From NCBI GenBank assembly GCA_021604585.1, contig BQJG01000026.1:1-44964 (forward strand): a stretch of 44,964 nucleotides of DNA, written 5' to 3'. Numbering within the stretch: the stretch's first letter is position 1; every line of letters starts with the position of its first letter. The notes under the pieces are model-generated. The model saw only the letters and a program-made list of their open reading frames with translations. It made no database searches and was not told where the DNA came from. Below are positions 18,086 to 26,376 of the stretch, piece by piece. Source of the DNA: Hyphococcus sp. (GTDB taxonomy: Bacteria > Pseudomonadota > Alphaproteobacteria > Caulobacterales > Parvularculaceae). Both the position numbers and the translations under genes were made by a program.

Positions 18086-18781
18086 ATGGCGGATTTGCTT
18101 GATTTTGGCGGCGCGGCGCTCGGGAACATGCTGTCCGCCGATTTGCGCCAGCGCCTCAGCGCGGCGGCGACGCCCATGCGTTATGGCGACGGCGAAACCA
18201 TTCATTCGCGCGGCGACGCCAAGCCGGGACTGTCGATGGTTCGAAGCGGGGCGGTGCGCTTCGCCATTCCGGGCGAGGACGGCTCGTGGGTGACGACGTC
18301 GATCCTTGGACCGGAGCATTGTTTTGGTGAGGCGACCTTATTTGCCGGATTGCCGCGCGCCTATGATGCCATCGCTGTGGGTGAAACCGTGGTCGAACAG
18401 CTCACGAAACGCCGTTTCGATGCGATCTTCGATGAGGAGCCAGAACTGGCCCGCGCCTTGCTCGCAGCGACGACACAACGATTATATGCATCGCTCAGTT
18501 TTCTTGATGACCAGCGGCGCTTGCCGCTGAAACTGCGCATGGCAAAGATCATTGTTTCAATGGCGCGATCAGCAAAGCGCGCAAATGTCGTGGAATGCAA
18601 TCAGTCCGATTTCGCATTTACGCTGGGCGTGTCACGGGTCTCTGCCGGAAAGGCGCTCGGTGAACTACAAGATGTAGGATTTATACGGCTTGGCTATGGA
18701 CAAATAGAAATTACTGGCGCGTCGTCGATGCACGCATGGATATTGGAGCACGACCCGCTTGCACCGCTGACTGAGCTGTAG
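18086..18781 (+). CDS. Crp/Fnr family transcriptional regulator
   Basis: A 231-residue regulator. The cyclic-nucleotide-binding-like beta barrel spans about residues 20-120, with PGEDGSW and GPEHCFGEATLFAG. A dimerisation helix follows, then a winged helix-turn-helix (FTLGVSRVSAGKALGELQDVGFI) near residues 180-203. The barrel lacks the full cAMP phosphate-binding RSA pattern, and there is no N-terminal cysteine cluster for an FNR-type Fe-S centre. The effector is therefore unknown. The ATG at 18086 is preceded by GAGG; a GTG three bases earlier is possible. Confidence 0.88.
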   Translation: MADLLDFGGAALGNMLSADLRQRLSAAATPMRYGDGETIHSRGDAKPGLSMVRSGAVRFAIPGEDGSWVTTSILGPEHCFGEATLFAGLPRAYDAIAVGETVVEQLTKRRFDAIFDEEPELARALLAATTQRLYASLSFLDDQRRLPLKLRMAKIIVSMARSAKRANVVECNQSDFAFTLGVSRVSAGKALGELQDVGFIRLGYGQIEITGASSMHAWILEHDPLAPLTEL

Positions 18782-18836
18782 TCAGTTGCCGTTCGACCCA
18801 CGCAAGGAATGCGACACTCTTGAGGAACGCCCGCTT

Positions 18837-19055
18837 ATGACTGACGCCGCTTTGAGTTCGCGCCTTGAAAAACTGGAAGAGCGCTGCGCTTATCAAGAGC
18901 AAGCAATCGACGAGATGTCGAATGCGCTGACGGATCAGTGGAAGCTAATTGAATCGCTCAAGCGCGATGTGCAGCGGCTCACCGAAGAGATCAAATCGGT
19001 CGAGGATAATGTTATGCAGGGCGGCGAGCGCGAACCCCCGCCGCCGCATTACTAA
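18837..19055 (+). CDS. slyX: SlyX-family protein
   Basis: A 72-residue protein, the typical SlyX length. It is one long coiled coil (heptads through LEKLEERCAYQEQAIDEM and LIESLKRDVQRLTEEI) and ends with the family's PPPPHY tail. The function is unknown even in E. coli. A TTG in frame at 18786 would add 17 residues without family resemblance, so I use the ATG. The stop overlaps the end of the convergent phosphohexomutase gene by 4 bp. Confidence 0.9.
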   Translation: MTDAALSSRLEKLEERCAYQEQAIDEMSNALTDQWKLIESLKRDVQRLTEEIKSVEDNVMQGGEREPPPPHY

Positions 19056-20551
19056 ATCTTCTGATTGTACTCGCCGACTTCCGGATGCTGGCGCAGCACC
19101 GCATCCATTTCAGAGAACATCTTCTTCATGTTCTCTTCCGAAGTGGGGCTTTCAATCACCACCACCAGTTCGGGCTTGTTTGATGAGGCGCGAATGAGAC
19201 CCCATGTGCCGTCTTCAGCGGTGATCCTCACACCATTTACGGTGACCACATCGCGAATTTTTTGACCGATGATTGTTCCGCCTTGCTTTGCGCGGTCCTC
19301 AAATGCTTTCACGACTTTTTCGACGACGCTATATTTTGTCTCGTCCGCGCAATGTGGCGACATGGTCGGTGACTGCCATGTCTTTGGCAGCGATTTGCGC
19401 ATGTCGGAGAGTTTTAACTCAGGCGCGCGGTCGAGCATCTGAAGGAGGGCGATGGCGGCGACCAGCCCGTCATCATAGCCGCGCCCGATAGGGGCGTTAA
19501 AGAAGAAGTGGCCGGATTTTTCAAAACCGGCGAGCGCGCCCATTTCATGGCTCTTGCGTTTGATATAAGAGTGCCCTGTTTTCCAGTATTCGGTTTTGGC
19601 GCCGTTTTTCATCAGCACAGGGTCGGTGACGAAGAGGCCGGTCGATTTCACGTCAACGACGAATTGCGCGTTCGGGTGCAGCGCTGATAGGTCGCGGGCA
19701 ATTAAGACGCCAATCTTGTCGGCGAATATTTCCTCGCCTTCATCGTCGACAACACCGCAACGGTCGCCGTCGCCGTCAAAGCCAAGCGCCAGATCGGCGC
19801 CGTGTTCGCGAACCGCTGCTTGCATGGCGTGCAGCATTTCCATGTCTTCAGGGTTTGGATTGTATCGCGGGAACGTGTGATCAAGCTCCGCGTCCATGGG
19901 AATTACTTCAACGCCCAATCGCGCTAACACTTCTGGGGCATAGGCGCCGGCTGTACCGTTGCCACAGGCGGCAATCACTTTCAGTTTGCGCTTGATGGTC
20001 ACGCCTTCGGCAAGATCGTCCATATAACGCTGGCGCAAACCGTCGATGAATTTATACGCGCCACCCGGAAACGTTTTGAATTCGCCATTGAGGACGATTT
20101 CCTTCAGGCGGCCCATTTCGTCCGGACCAAAGGTGAGGGGACGCCCGGCGCCCATTTTCACGCCAGTCCAGCCATTCTCGTTGTGACTGGCTGTGACCAT
20201 GGCGACGCACGGAATATCGAGTTCGAATTGCGCGAAATAAGCAACCGGCGAGAGCGCGAGACCGATATCGTTGACCTCGATGCCGGCGCTCATCAGGCCG
20301 ACAATCAAGGCTTGCTTGATGGATGTCGAATAACCCCGGAAATCATGGCCGACGACGATGCGTGGCTCCTTGCCCATTTCGCGGATCAGCGTGCCGAGCC
20401 CCTGACCCAGCGCCTGAATGCCGAGCAGGTTGATTTCCTTTTCCAGCACCCAGCGCGCGTCATATTCGCGAAACCCGGTCGGCTTGACGAGCGGCGTCAC
20501 CTCATAGGCGAGCGTGTTGGGTTTTAAGTCGGCGCGGGGCGCTGGCAGCAT
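19052..20551 (-). CDS. Phosphomannomutase/phosphoglucomutase
   Basis: A 499-residue alpha-D-phosphohexomutase that interconverts mannose- or glucose-6-phosphate and the 1-phosphates, feeding surface polysaccharide synthesis. The active-site phosphoserine loop is VTASHNENGWTGVKMG, the Mg loop is GFDGDGDRCG, and the sugar-binding and phosphate-binding loops (FEKSGHFFF; RASSNKPELVV) follow. The ATG at 20551 has GAGGA seven bases upstream; the frame continues 47 codons further upstream with unrelated sequence. The C-terminal motif is of the AlgC/ManB class, and the symbol could be manB or algC. Confidence 0.9.
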   Translation of the reverse strand: MLPAPRADLKPNTLAYEVTPLVKPTGFREYDARWVLEKEINLLGIQALGQGLGTLIREMGKEPRIVVGHDFRGYSTSIKQALIVGLMSAGIEVNDIGLALSPVAYFAQFELDIPCVAMVTASHNENGWTGVKMGAGRPLTFGPDEMGRLKEIVLNGEFKTFPGGAYKFIDGLRQRYMDDLAEGVTIKRKLKVIAACGNGTAGAYAPEVLARLGVEVIPMDAELDHTFPRYNPNPEDMEMLHAMQAAVREHGADLALGFDGDGDRCGVVDDEGEEIFADKIGVLIARDLSALHPNAQFVVDVKSTGLFVTDPVLMKNGAKTEYWKTGHSYIKRKSHEMGALAGFEKSGHFFFNAPIGRGYDDGLVAAIALLQMLDRAPELKLSDMRKSLPKTWQSPTMSPHCADETKYSVVEKVVKAFEDRAKQGGTIIGQKIRDVVTVNGVRITAEDGTWGLIRASSNKPELVVVIESPTSEENMKKMFSEMDAVLRQHPEVGEYNQKI

Positions 20552-20739
20552 GGAGAATTCCTCAAAAGTCTTGAACTGCGGCGCACCATAGTCACCTTGC
20601 CGCCGCGTGCAAGCAGCAAAAAATCCAACAGAATCAGTGACAAGGTCGCATCGCTTGCGCATAGTCCCTGCTGCCATAAAAGGGCTGCTCACGCTGGGCT
20701 GGGCGGGCCTGCGAAAGACATGCGGGAATTGAGGGGTTC

Positions 20740-22026
20740 ATGGAGTTACCGTTTCAACTGAGCGACATTGGTCTGCGCGGACAAAGCGCGATCGGTCTGG
20801 TCGCCTTCATTTTCATCGCATGGCTATTTTCCAGCAACAAAGCGAGATTTCCATTCTTCGCGGCGATCTGGGCCGTGGCGGCGCAAATCATAATCGCCGC
20901 CTTCTTGTTGTTCACGCCGCCTGCACGAGCCGGTTTGGCCTCATTGCAAGTCGCCGTCAGGGCGCTACAGGAAGCAACCGCCGCAGGCACGACATTCGTG
21001 TTTGGGTTCTTAGGCGGCGGCGCCACGCCTTTTGAAGTCGTCAATGAAGGCGCCATGTTTTCATTTGCGTTTGGCGCCTTGCCGCTGGTGATTTTCTTTT
21101 CAGGCCTGTCAGCCGTTTTGTGGCACTGGGGCGTGCTGAAGCTTTTCGTGCGCGGTTTTGCGTTTTTGCTTGAACGCGTCTTTCGCGTTGGCGGCGCTGT
21201 GGCGCTCTCGTCAGCAGCAAATACGTTTCTCGGCCAGACAGAGGCTCCGCTGCTGATCCGGCCATACTTGTCGAAGATCACGCGGCCGGAATTGCTGATC
21301 GTCATTACCGGCGGGTTCGCCACGGTCGCGGGCTCGGTGATGGCGGTGTTTGCAACCATTCTTTCTAATGTTGATCCTTCAATTCTCGGTCACATTATCG
21401 TTGCGTCGATTATCTCTGTACCTGCGGCGATTTTGATGGCGCAAGTGATGATGCCCGAAGAAAAAGGCGTGACGCCAACGCCTGTCGAGGCGGCGGATGA
21501 CTTTGGCTATGGCGGTTCTATGGACGCTTTTATGCGCGGCGTGACTGACGGACTGGGGCTTTATCTCAATATTCTCGCGTCGCTGATTGCGTTTATTGCC
21601 GCTGTGGCGCTGATCAATATCATGCTAGGCGCTATTCCGGATATCGCTGGCGCGCCGGTGACGCTGGAGCGTATTCTCGGTTACGTGTTCGCGCCTTTCA
21701 TGTGGCTGGCGGGTGTTCCGTGGAACGAAGCGGTCGCGGCAGGCGAATTCATGGGCCTGAAAACTGCGGTGAACGAGTTCGTCGCCTATTTGCGGTTGGC
21801 GCAGGTTGAGCCCGGAACATTCAGCGAGCGCAGCATGTTGATCATTGTCTACTCGTTGTGCGGCTTTGCAAACTTCTCCAGCCTCGGCATTGTTATTGGC
21901 GGATTGACAGCGCTGGCGCCAGACCGCCGCAAAGACGTGATTGATCTGGCGCCGCGCGCTTTGATTGCGGGCACGCTTGCAACCTTGATGACCGGCGCAG
22001 TGATCGGTCTGATCTGGATGGGCTAG
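20740..22026 (+). CDS. Concentrative nucleoside transporter (NupC/CNT family)
   Basis: A 428-residue inner-membrane symporter that imports nucleosides. The CNT order is visible: N-terminal helices, the gate region with NEGAMFSFAFGALPLVIFFS, the nucleoside-binding SSAANTFLGQTEAPLLIRPY and ATVAGSVMAVF segment, the second hairpin EFMGLKTAVNEFVAYL, and CGFANFSSLGIVIGGL near the end. The following gene starts on the last base of its stop, indicating translational coupling. Confidence 0.93.
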   Translation: MELPFQLSDIGLRGQSAIGLVAFIFIAWLFSSNKARFPFFAAIWAVAAQIIIAAFLLFTPPARAGLASLQVAVRALQEATAAGTTFVFGFLGGGATPFEVVNEGAMFSFAFGALPLVIFFSGLSAVLWHWGVLKLFVRGFAFLLERVFRVGGAVALSSAANTFLGQTEAPLLIRPYLSKITRPELLIVITGGFATVAGSVMAVFATILSNVDPSILGHIIVASIISVPAAILMAQVMMPEEKGVTPTPVEAADDFGYGGSMDAFMRGVTDGLGLYLNILASLIAFIAAVALINIMLGAIPDIAGAPVTLERILGYVFAPFMWLAGVPWNEAVAAGEFMGLKTAVNEFVAYLRLAQVEPGTFSERSMLIIVYSLCGFANFSSLGIVIGGLTALAPDRRKDVIDLAPRALIAGTLATLMTGAVIGLIWMG

Positions 22027-22415
22027 TGATTGGCGTTAAGAAAGGCGGATGCCATTGCGGCGCGGTGCTCTGGGAGGCGGATCTCCCTGATGACATCGTT
22101 GCCGATGAGTGCAATTGCTCCATGTGCAACGCCGTCGGTTTTCAGCACGTGATCGTGCCGCGATCAAAATTCCGGCTGGTCAAGGGCGAAGAGTTCATAA
22201 ACGAATATCGCTTCAATACCGGCGCGGCGAAGCATTATTTCTGCAAGATTTGTGGCGTGAAGTCCTTCTATGTGCCGCGCTCTAATCCTGATGGGTACTC
22301 GCTGAATCTGCGGTGTATGGACCCGGCCCAATTCACGAGCATCGAGATACGCCCGTTTGACGGGCAAAACTGGGAAGCGAATGCGGACAAGCTCGCGCAT
22401 TTGTCAAAAGAGTAG
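22026..22415 (+). CDS. GFA / CENP-V domain zinc protein
   Basis: A 129-residue protein of the glutathione-dependent formaldehyde-activating (GFA) family. The zinc-binding cysteines are in place: GGCHCGAV near residue 8, CNCSMC near 36 and CKICGVKSF near 78. The start is a GTG whose G is the last base of the transporter's TAG, so translation is coupled. Most GFA-domain proteins have no proven activity, and the name describes the fold only. Confidence 0.88.
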   Translation: MIGVKKGGCHCGAVLWEADLPDDIVADECNCSMCNAVGFQHVIVPRSKFRLVKGEEFINEYRFNTGAAKHYFCKICGVKSFYVPRSNPDGYSLNLRCMDPAQFTSIEIRPFDGQNWEANADKLAHLSKE

Positions 22416-22462
22416 GCCTTTTCCAAACGGCTGAAACCAGTCATGGTTTTTGCCGAGGACTT

Positions 22463-23077
22463 ATGAAAACCCAAAAGCCGGAATCGCTCCCCAAACTACT
22501 TAAAGAAATCCGCGCCTGTCGGATCTGCGTGGAAGCGCCCCGCGGTGCGCCGCTGCCGCATGAACCGCGCCCTGTATTGCGCGCGTCGTCGAAAGCGAAG
22601 ATCGCGATCTTTGGACAGGCGCCGGGCAATCTCGTTCATCAAAGCGGCAAACCGTTCACCGACCCGTCTGGCGAACGCTTGCGCGACTGGATGGGCGTCA
22701 GCGACGAAGAGTTTTACGATGAAAGTCGCGTGGCGATTATTCCGATGGGCTTTTGTTTTCCGGGAAATGACGCCAAGGGCGGCGACAAGCCGCCGCGAAA
22801 AGAATGCGCTGCGCATTGGCGCGCCCGGTTGATGACCGCTCTGCCGAACATTAAAACAGCGATCATGGTCGGCGCTTATGCGCAGAATTGGCATTTGGGA
22901 GAGGGTGCGAAGAGAACGCTCACCGAGACAGTCGAAAATTGGCGCGAATATTCTCCACGTTATTTTGCAACGCCGCACCCGTCATGGCGCAATAATGTCT
23001 GGCTTAAAAAGCACCCTTGGTTTGAAGCGGAATTGCTGCCCGTTTTGCGCAAGCGCGTAAGGGCGATGTTGAAATAG
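22463..23077 (+). CDS. Uracil-DNA glycosylase family protein
   Basis: A 204-residue protein of the UDG superfamily. Motif A reads FGQAPGNLVHQSGKPFTD, close to the GEAPG of family 4 and related groups but with Gln in place of Glu. Motif B is TPHPSWRNN near the C-terminus. Cysteines at residues 19 and 22 and one later Cys are too few to be sure of a 4Fe-4S cluster. It probably belongs to the uncharacterised YgjF/UDG-like group; true uracil excision is not proven. Its stop lies 18 bp from the convergent lysozyme gene. Confidence 0.82.
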   Translation: MKTQKPESLPKLLKEIRACRICVEAPRGAPLPHEPRPVLRASSKAKIAIFGQAPGNLVHQSGKPFTDPSGERLRDWMGVSDEEFYDESRVAIIPMGFCFPGNDAKGGDKPPRKECAAHWRARLMTALPNIKTAIMVGAYAQNWHLGEGAKRTLTETVENWREYSPRYFATPHPSWRNNVWLKKHPWFEAELLPVLRKRVRAMLK

Positions 23078-23095
23078 CTTCGCGCCTTTGTCCTA

Positions 23096-24085
23096 TCAAC
23101 GCTTGTAATTGCGCCAATCATCAAACCGCGCATAGATCACGAATAGCACCGACAAGATGATCAGGATCAACAGCGCGAACTGAACTTGCGCTTCCACAGC
23201 ATGGACCTCGTGCTTTGAAGGCCGGTCCGCAGGAACTTCGACCATTTCACCATTGCCGCTTGGCGCCGTTTCGCCAGCGCCGCCATCCGTGCTGTTCTCA
23301 TGACCGTCGCCAGTTTGCGTATCGCCAGTTTGCGTATCGCCAGTCTGCGTGTCTCCAGTCTGGCCGTCGCTGGCGTGGGGTGAAGGCTGTTCTGAACTCG
23401 TTTGATCGGATGGCGAATGCTCCGTCAGCCCATCGCCATTTTCAATATTGGTCTCAATCTTGTTGAGCTCATCTGCATTTTCTTTCCCGAGCGTTGAGGA
23501 GGCGACGCCAGCACCGCCGGCAATGCTGGCGCCTTGAACCGTGCGGCTCTCGGCGACATTGCCGCGCCGGGGCGCATCTTCGATCGGTGTGGCGCGGGTG
23601 TTCTCATCAAGTTGTTCCGGGTCGCGAACATTCGCAATTTCCGTAGGCGTTAAGAATAGCGCCCGTTCGGCCGCGCGGCGGCGGGTCAAGCCGACCACTT
23701 CGCGCAAAACGCCGTCGACCGTCGCTTTGTTCCACCAGGTCAGCGCATCCGCGGCGCCGATGCGGTCACCTTTGTTGAGACGCTTTAACGCGGTCGAACC
23801 GCGATAGGCATTCGCGCCGACATTGTAAACGAAGCTCACCAATGCATCGAATTCGTTTTGATTGAGAGGTGGCTTTGCTGCACTGGCGACCGCCTGTTCG
23901 CGCGGTTTGAGATCGCGCCGCAAGAGTTCCTCGGCATCGCGCTCGCTGATTTTCATGCCTGGTTGCACATCCGGGCCGGTATGGCCGTAACCGATTGTCC
24001 AGATGCCGGCAATGTCCTGATAGGCCTCTAGCTCCAGACCCTCGAACCGTTTCAGCAACGCTATGCCGCTTTCAGAGATTTTCAC
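23096..24085 (-). CDS. GH24 lysozyme with repeat linker and C-terminal membrane anchor
   Basis: A 329-residue T4-type lysozyme that would cleave peptidoglycan. The GH24 domain covers residues 1-145 with the catalytic KRFEGLELEAYQDIAGIWT region (Glu, Asp, Thr) and IGYGHTG. After it come about 140 residues of low complexity with tandem GDTQT repeats, then one hydrophobic helix (FALLILIILSVLFVIYA) and a short basic tail. There is no N-terminal signal. I use the GTG at 24085, preceded by GGGAG; the longer frame adds 14 non-family residues. It looks like a domesticated endolysin with tail anchoring. No other phage gene is nearby. Confidence 0.85.
   Translation of the reverse strand: MKISESGIALLKRFEGLELEAYQDIAGIWTIGYGHTGPDVQPGMKISERDAEELLRRDLKPREQAVASAAKPPLNQNEFDALVSFVYNVGANAYRGSTALKRLNKGDRIGAADALTWWNKATVDGVLREVVGLTRRRAAERALFLTPTEIANVRDPEQLDENTRATPIEDAPRRGNVAESRTVQGASIAGGAGVASSTLGKENADELNKIETNIENGDGLTEHSPSDQTSSEQPSPHASDGQTGDTQTGDTQTGDTQTGDGHENSTDGGAGETAPSGNGEMVEVPADRPSKHEVHAVEAQVQFALLILIILSVLFVIYARFDDWRNYKR
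23307..23366. repeat. Tandem 15-bp repeat inside the lysozyme linker
   Basis: About four direct copies of a 15-bp unit (GCCAGTTTGCGTATC and close variants) encode the GDTQT pentapeptide repeats on the minus strand. The first two copies are identical and the others diverge. Slippage could change the copy number without breaking the frame. Confidence 0.85.
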
Positions 24086-24346
24086 GACGAACTCCCACCC
24101 CGCTAGGTGAACGCACTTTAACCACAAAAAGGGGCGAAATGTAGGACGTCCCTACCGGAAAATTGGGTTCCGGCATGAGGCCAAGATTGCTGTGATTTGG
24201 CCGGTAAATACAACAGCTTAGCATTTGGCGCCTGGAGCTGGTGTGAAACCTCGCGGCATGATTGCGCCATCGTGGCGATCACAAGCGGGGGAGCGGCGTG
24301 AATCCGTCAACAATATTTGTGACAGCGAAACGATGTGTAATTTAGC

Positions 24347-24694
24347 TCAGGCCAATGCCGGAGGAACGTTTTCCATGTTCTCCAGTAACGACCTCTGACG
24401 GGCGGCGCGTGTTTCAAACACAGAAGTAATCTCCCGCAATCGCAGCAACAAACTGCCTTCAACAGTGCTCACACCGGCGCGATCGGCGGCGACATCACGG
24501 ATAGATTGCGCATAAGCGGCGGCAAGGCGCGCCTTTTCAGCCTGCAGCGAAGCCGCGTCATAGGGACGGCGCGCTTCAAGGGCAGTGTTTTCTTCGTCGA
24601 ATATAAGGCTTAGCGCGTCGGTGATATCAATAAGGGATTGCACGCGTGATGCGGGGCTGGCGGCGGGTTCGGCGCCGGAAAGCGGAATGGACAT
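24347..24694 (-). CDS. Small helical protein, possibly FlgN-like
   Basis: A 115-residue, all-helical soluble protein with a proline-rich start. The segment LSLIFDEENTALEARRPYD followed by LQAEKARLAAAYAQS resembles the two-helix pattern of alphaproteobacterial FlgN-like flagellar chaperones (L-x-x-E-N-x-A-L...K-x-x-L). No other flagellar gene is in the window. The assignment is tentative. Confidence 0.5.
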   Translation of the reverse strand: MSIPLSGAEPAASPASRVQSLIDITDALSLIFDEENTALEARRPYDAASLQAEKARLAAAYAQSIRDVAADRAGVSTVEGSLLLRLREITSVFETRAARQRSLLENMENVPPALA

Positions 24695-25129
24695 GCGAGC
24701 GCTCCTGCGGGCACAAGTTATTGTTCAGTAAGCGGATGGTTATGATATGTAACCCAGCCGCCCCACGCGTCTCTCAGCGTACCTGCCTCTATAAGGAAGG
24801 CCTAAGAACAAAGGGTTGCGCATTTGATTGAAATTGTCGGGAATTCGCCCGCATTCGGTTGGCGGCGGCCGAGGGGATAGGTGGCGAATGTTGCGGCGCA
24901 GCGAAGCCTTGCGTCCACCCCGCCGCCTCTTGCCAGCCCGGGAGCCGGAGACCAAAGGCAACCGAATATCAAGATTTCAATTTTATGAATTTTGCGCCGA
25001 CACCCGGCCGATGGGAAAAGCCTGCTTGAGCCCATGGAAGGGTGTGGTTATAGAGAGCCGCGACTCGGGGGCTGGGCCACTGGAAACAGGCCGCCAGAAC
25101 GGGTCGAAGGTGTTAGTTGGGAGAAGACC
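24695..25129. other. 435-bp gene-free stretch before dksA
   Basis: I see no coding frame with family resemblance here. The stretch probably holds the promoter and leader of dksA, and the GGGAG ribosome binding site lies eight bases before its ATG. I looked for the conserved cores of SRP RNA, tmRNA and RNase P RNA and found none. A small RNA is possible but unsupported. Confidence 0.4.
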
Positions 25130-25546
25130 ATGTCGGCGTCTGAGATCGATGAGTACCGCCCGTCCGAAAATGAATCCTTCATGTGCGATCGTCAGAAGGA
25201 ATACTTCAAAAAGAAACTTCTCTCCTGGAAGCAGGATATTCTCAAAGAAAGCCAGGGCACGCTGACCAACCTTCAGGAAGATGACAATCATCTTCCTGAC
25301 ATTGCAGATCGCGCCTCCAGCGAAACCGAAAAGGCACTGGAACTGCGCACCCGGGACCGCCAGCGCAAATTGATCTCTAAAATTGATTCCGCCCTGCGCC
25401 GCATTGAGACTGGCGAATACGGTTATTGCGAAGAAACAGGCGAGCCCATCGGCGTACGCCGCCTCGATGCCCGCCCCATCGCCACTCTTTCGCTCGAAGC
25501 GCAAGAGCGCCATGAGCGCGAAGAAAAAGTCTACAGAGACGACTGA
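25130..25546 (+). CDS. dksA: RNA polymerase-binding transcription factor DksA
   Basis: DksA binds the RNA polymerase secondary channel and works with ppGpp in the stringent response. It has 138 residues. The N-terminal coiled coil (about residues 20-100) ends in the acidic tip DIADRASSETEKALELRTRDR. The zinc-finger region GYCEETGEPIGVRRLDARP is followed by TLSLEAQERHERE. Only one of the four classical zinc cysteines remains, as is usual for alphaproteobacterial DksA. The ATG is set by GGGAGAAGACC and the conserved MSASEIDEYRPSENE start; longer in-frame starts are not family-like. Confidence 0.93.
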   Translation: MSASEIDEYRPSENESFMCDRQKEYFKKKLLSWKQDILKESQGTLTNLQEDDNHLPDIADRASSETEKALELRTRDRQRKLISKIDSALRRIETGEYGYCEETGEPIGVRRLDARPIATLSLEAQERHEREEKVYRDD

Positions 25547-25568
25547 CCTACCCGTACCAAGGCAAGGT

Positions 25569-25587
25569 TTCCCGCCCCTTGCGGGAA
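25569..25587. terminator. Hairpin after dksA
   Basis: TTCCCGC at 25569-25575 pairs with GCGGGAA at 25581-25587, starting 22 bp after the dksA stop. There is no T-run, so it may stabilise the transcript end or act with Rho rather than terminate alone. Confidence 0.35.
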
Positions 25588-25732
25588 GGCGCCTGGCCGC
25601 GTATATCCGGCGGCGCAATTTCTGTTTTGGGCCGCAGCCGAACCGCGGCCGACATCTGTCTGCTAAGCTTTCGACCTTTCCAAGACACGGGTTGCACTAA
25701 CCGGACATCGTTCATCTGAGCGGTGGCCAACA

Positions 25733-25756
25733 GCCGGGTGAGATTTTTTGCCCGGC
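25733..25756 (+). promoter_or_regulatory. cspA: Hairpin in the cspA leader
   Basis: GCCGGG at 25733-25738 pairs with CCCGGC at 25751-25756 around a T-rich 12-base loop, 26 bp before the cspA ATG and just upstream of its AGGAG site. Cold-shock mRNAs often carry structured leaders. A regulatory role here is inference. Confidence 0.3.
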
Positions 25757-25782
25757 GCGCCTAATGTCAAAGGAGACGAAAC

Positions 25783-25986
25783 ATGGCGACAGGTACAGTT
25801 AAGTGGTTCAATGGCCAAAAAGGCTACGGCTTCATCCAACCGGATGATGGCGGCAAGGACGTGTTCGTTCATGCAACCGCAGTCGAAGCTGCTGGCATGT
25901 CCGCACTGGTTGAAGGTCAAAAGATCAGCTTTGAAATCGTGACCGATCGCGGCAAAGCTTCTGCTGGCAACCTTCAAAAAGCCTAA
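25783..25986 (+). CDS. cspA: Cold-shock protein (CspA family)
   Basis: A 67-residue single cold-shock domain with both RNA-binding motifs: RNP1 as KGYGFIQ and RNP2 as VFVHAT. It melts RNA secondary structure and binds single-stranded nucleic acid. AAAGGAGACGAAAC precedes the ATG. It is monocistronic, closed by a strong intrinsic terminator. The symbol is generic; several csp paralogs are usual. Confidence 0.95.
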   Translation: MATGTVKWFNGQKGYGFIQPDDGGKDVFVHATAVEAAGMSALVEGQKISFEIVTDRGKASAGNLQKA

Positions 25987-26010
25987 GCTTTTGTTGCTTA
26001 AGTTACGGAA

Positions 26011-26038
26011 ACGGCGTCCCTCGGGACGCCGTTTTTTT
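26011..26038 (+). terminator. Rho-independent terminator of cspA
   Basis: ACGGCGTCC at 26011-26019 pairs with GGACGCCGT at 26024-26032 around a CTCG tetraloop, followed by a run of T residues to 26038. Confidence 0.92.
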
Positions 26039-26049
26039 GTGTTCAGCGC

Positions 26050-26376
26050 TTAGGCGTCCTGGCGCATCACCAGCGCCGTCATCGCCAATGCTCCAGCGAG
26101 CAGGAATGTCGCGAGCATTTGCGGCGTCTGCCCGCTCGTAGCGAGTTCAGGGGCCGATTGCACCAGTGACGGTGCAATAGAATTGACAACGCCCATAAAT
26201 TGCGAGGCCGCAAACGCGGCGCCCAATCCGCCGGCGAAAGCGACTATGCCCAGTCGCGCTCTTTGCCGCGCGCCCAGCTTGAACAACAGGCGTTGAGCAA
26301 ACCGGTCGCGGTCCAACTGTTTGGCAAGCGCGTCGAAATCCGATTTCAAAAGCTCTTCGATGGAATCAGATGGCAT
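26050..26376 (-). CDS. Small two-helix membrane protein, candidate anti-sigma partner
   Basis: A 108-residue protein. Its cytoplasmic N-terminus (about 45 residues, charged) is followed by two hydrophobic segments: IVAFAGGLGAAFAASQF, and MLATFLLAGALAMTALVM near the C-terminus. The ATG at 26376 overlaps the last 11 bases of the ECF sigma gene and has AGGAA upstream, so the two are translationally coupled. This arrangement suggests a membrane-bound regulator of the sigma factor, though it does not show a recognisable ZAS or other anti-sigma domain. The function is inferred from context only. Confidence 0.7.
   Translation of the reverse strand: MPSDSIEELLKSDFDALAKQLDRDRFAQRLLFKLGARQRARLGIVAFAGGLGAAFAASQFMGVVNSIAPSLVQSAPELATSGQTPQMLATFLLAGALAMTALVMRQDA

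Noticed and set aside
20754..21359. 201-codon open frame opposite the CNT transporter
   Set aside because: Antisense shadow of a membrane-protein gene; rich in Lys, Pro and Asn with no recognisable domain.
23307..23366. Short direct repeats considered as a CRISPR array
   Set aside because: The units are 15 bp without spacers, in frame with a coding linker; no cas genes are present.
23096..24694. Prophage remnant suggested by the GH24 lysozyme
   Set aside because: No holin, terminase, capsid, tail or integrase gene accompanies it; neighbours are ordinary chromosomal genes.
24695..25129. Possible structural RNA gene before dksA
   Set aside because: Conserved cores of SRP RNA, RNase P RNA and tmRNA were looked for and not seen; 6S RNA cannot be judged by eye.
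25130..25546. DksA with three of four zinc cysteines missing considered as a degenerate or novel factor
   Set aside because: Cysteine-poor DksA is usual in alphaproteobacteria, and the coiled-coil tip is intact.
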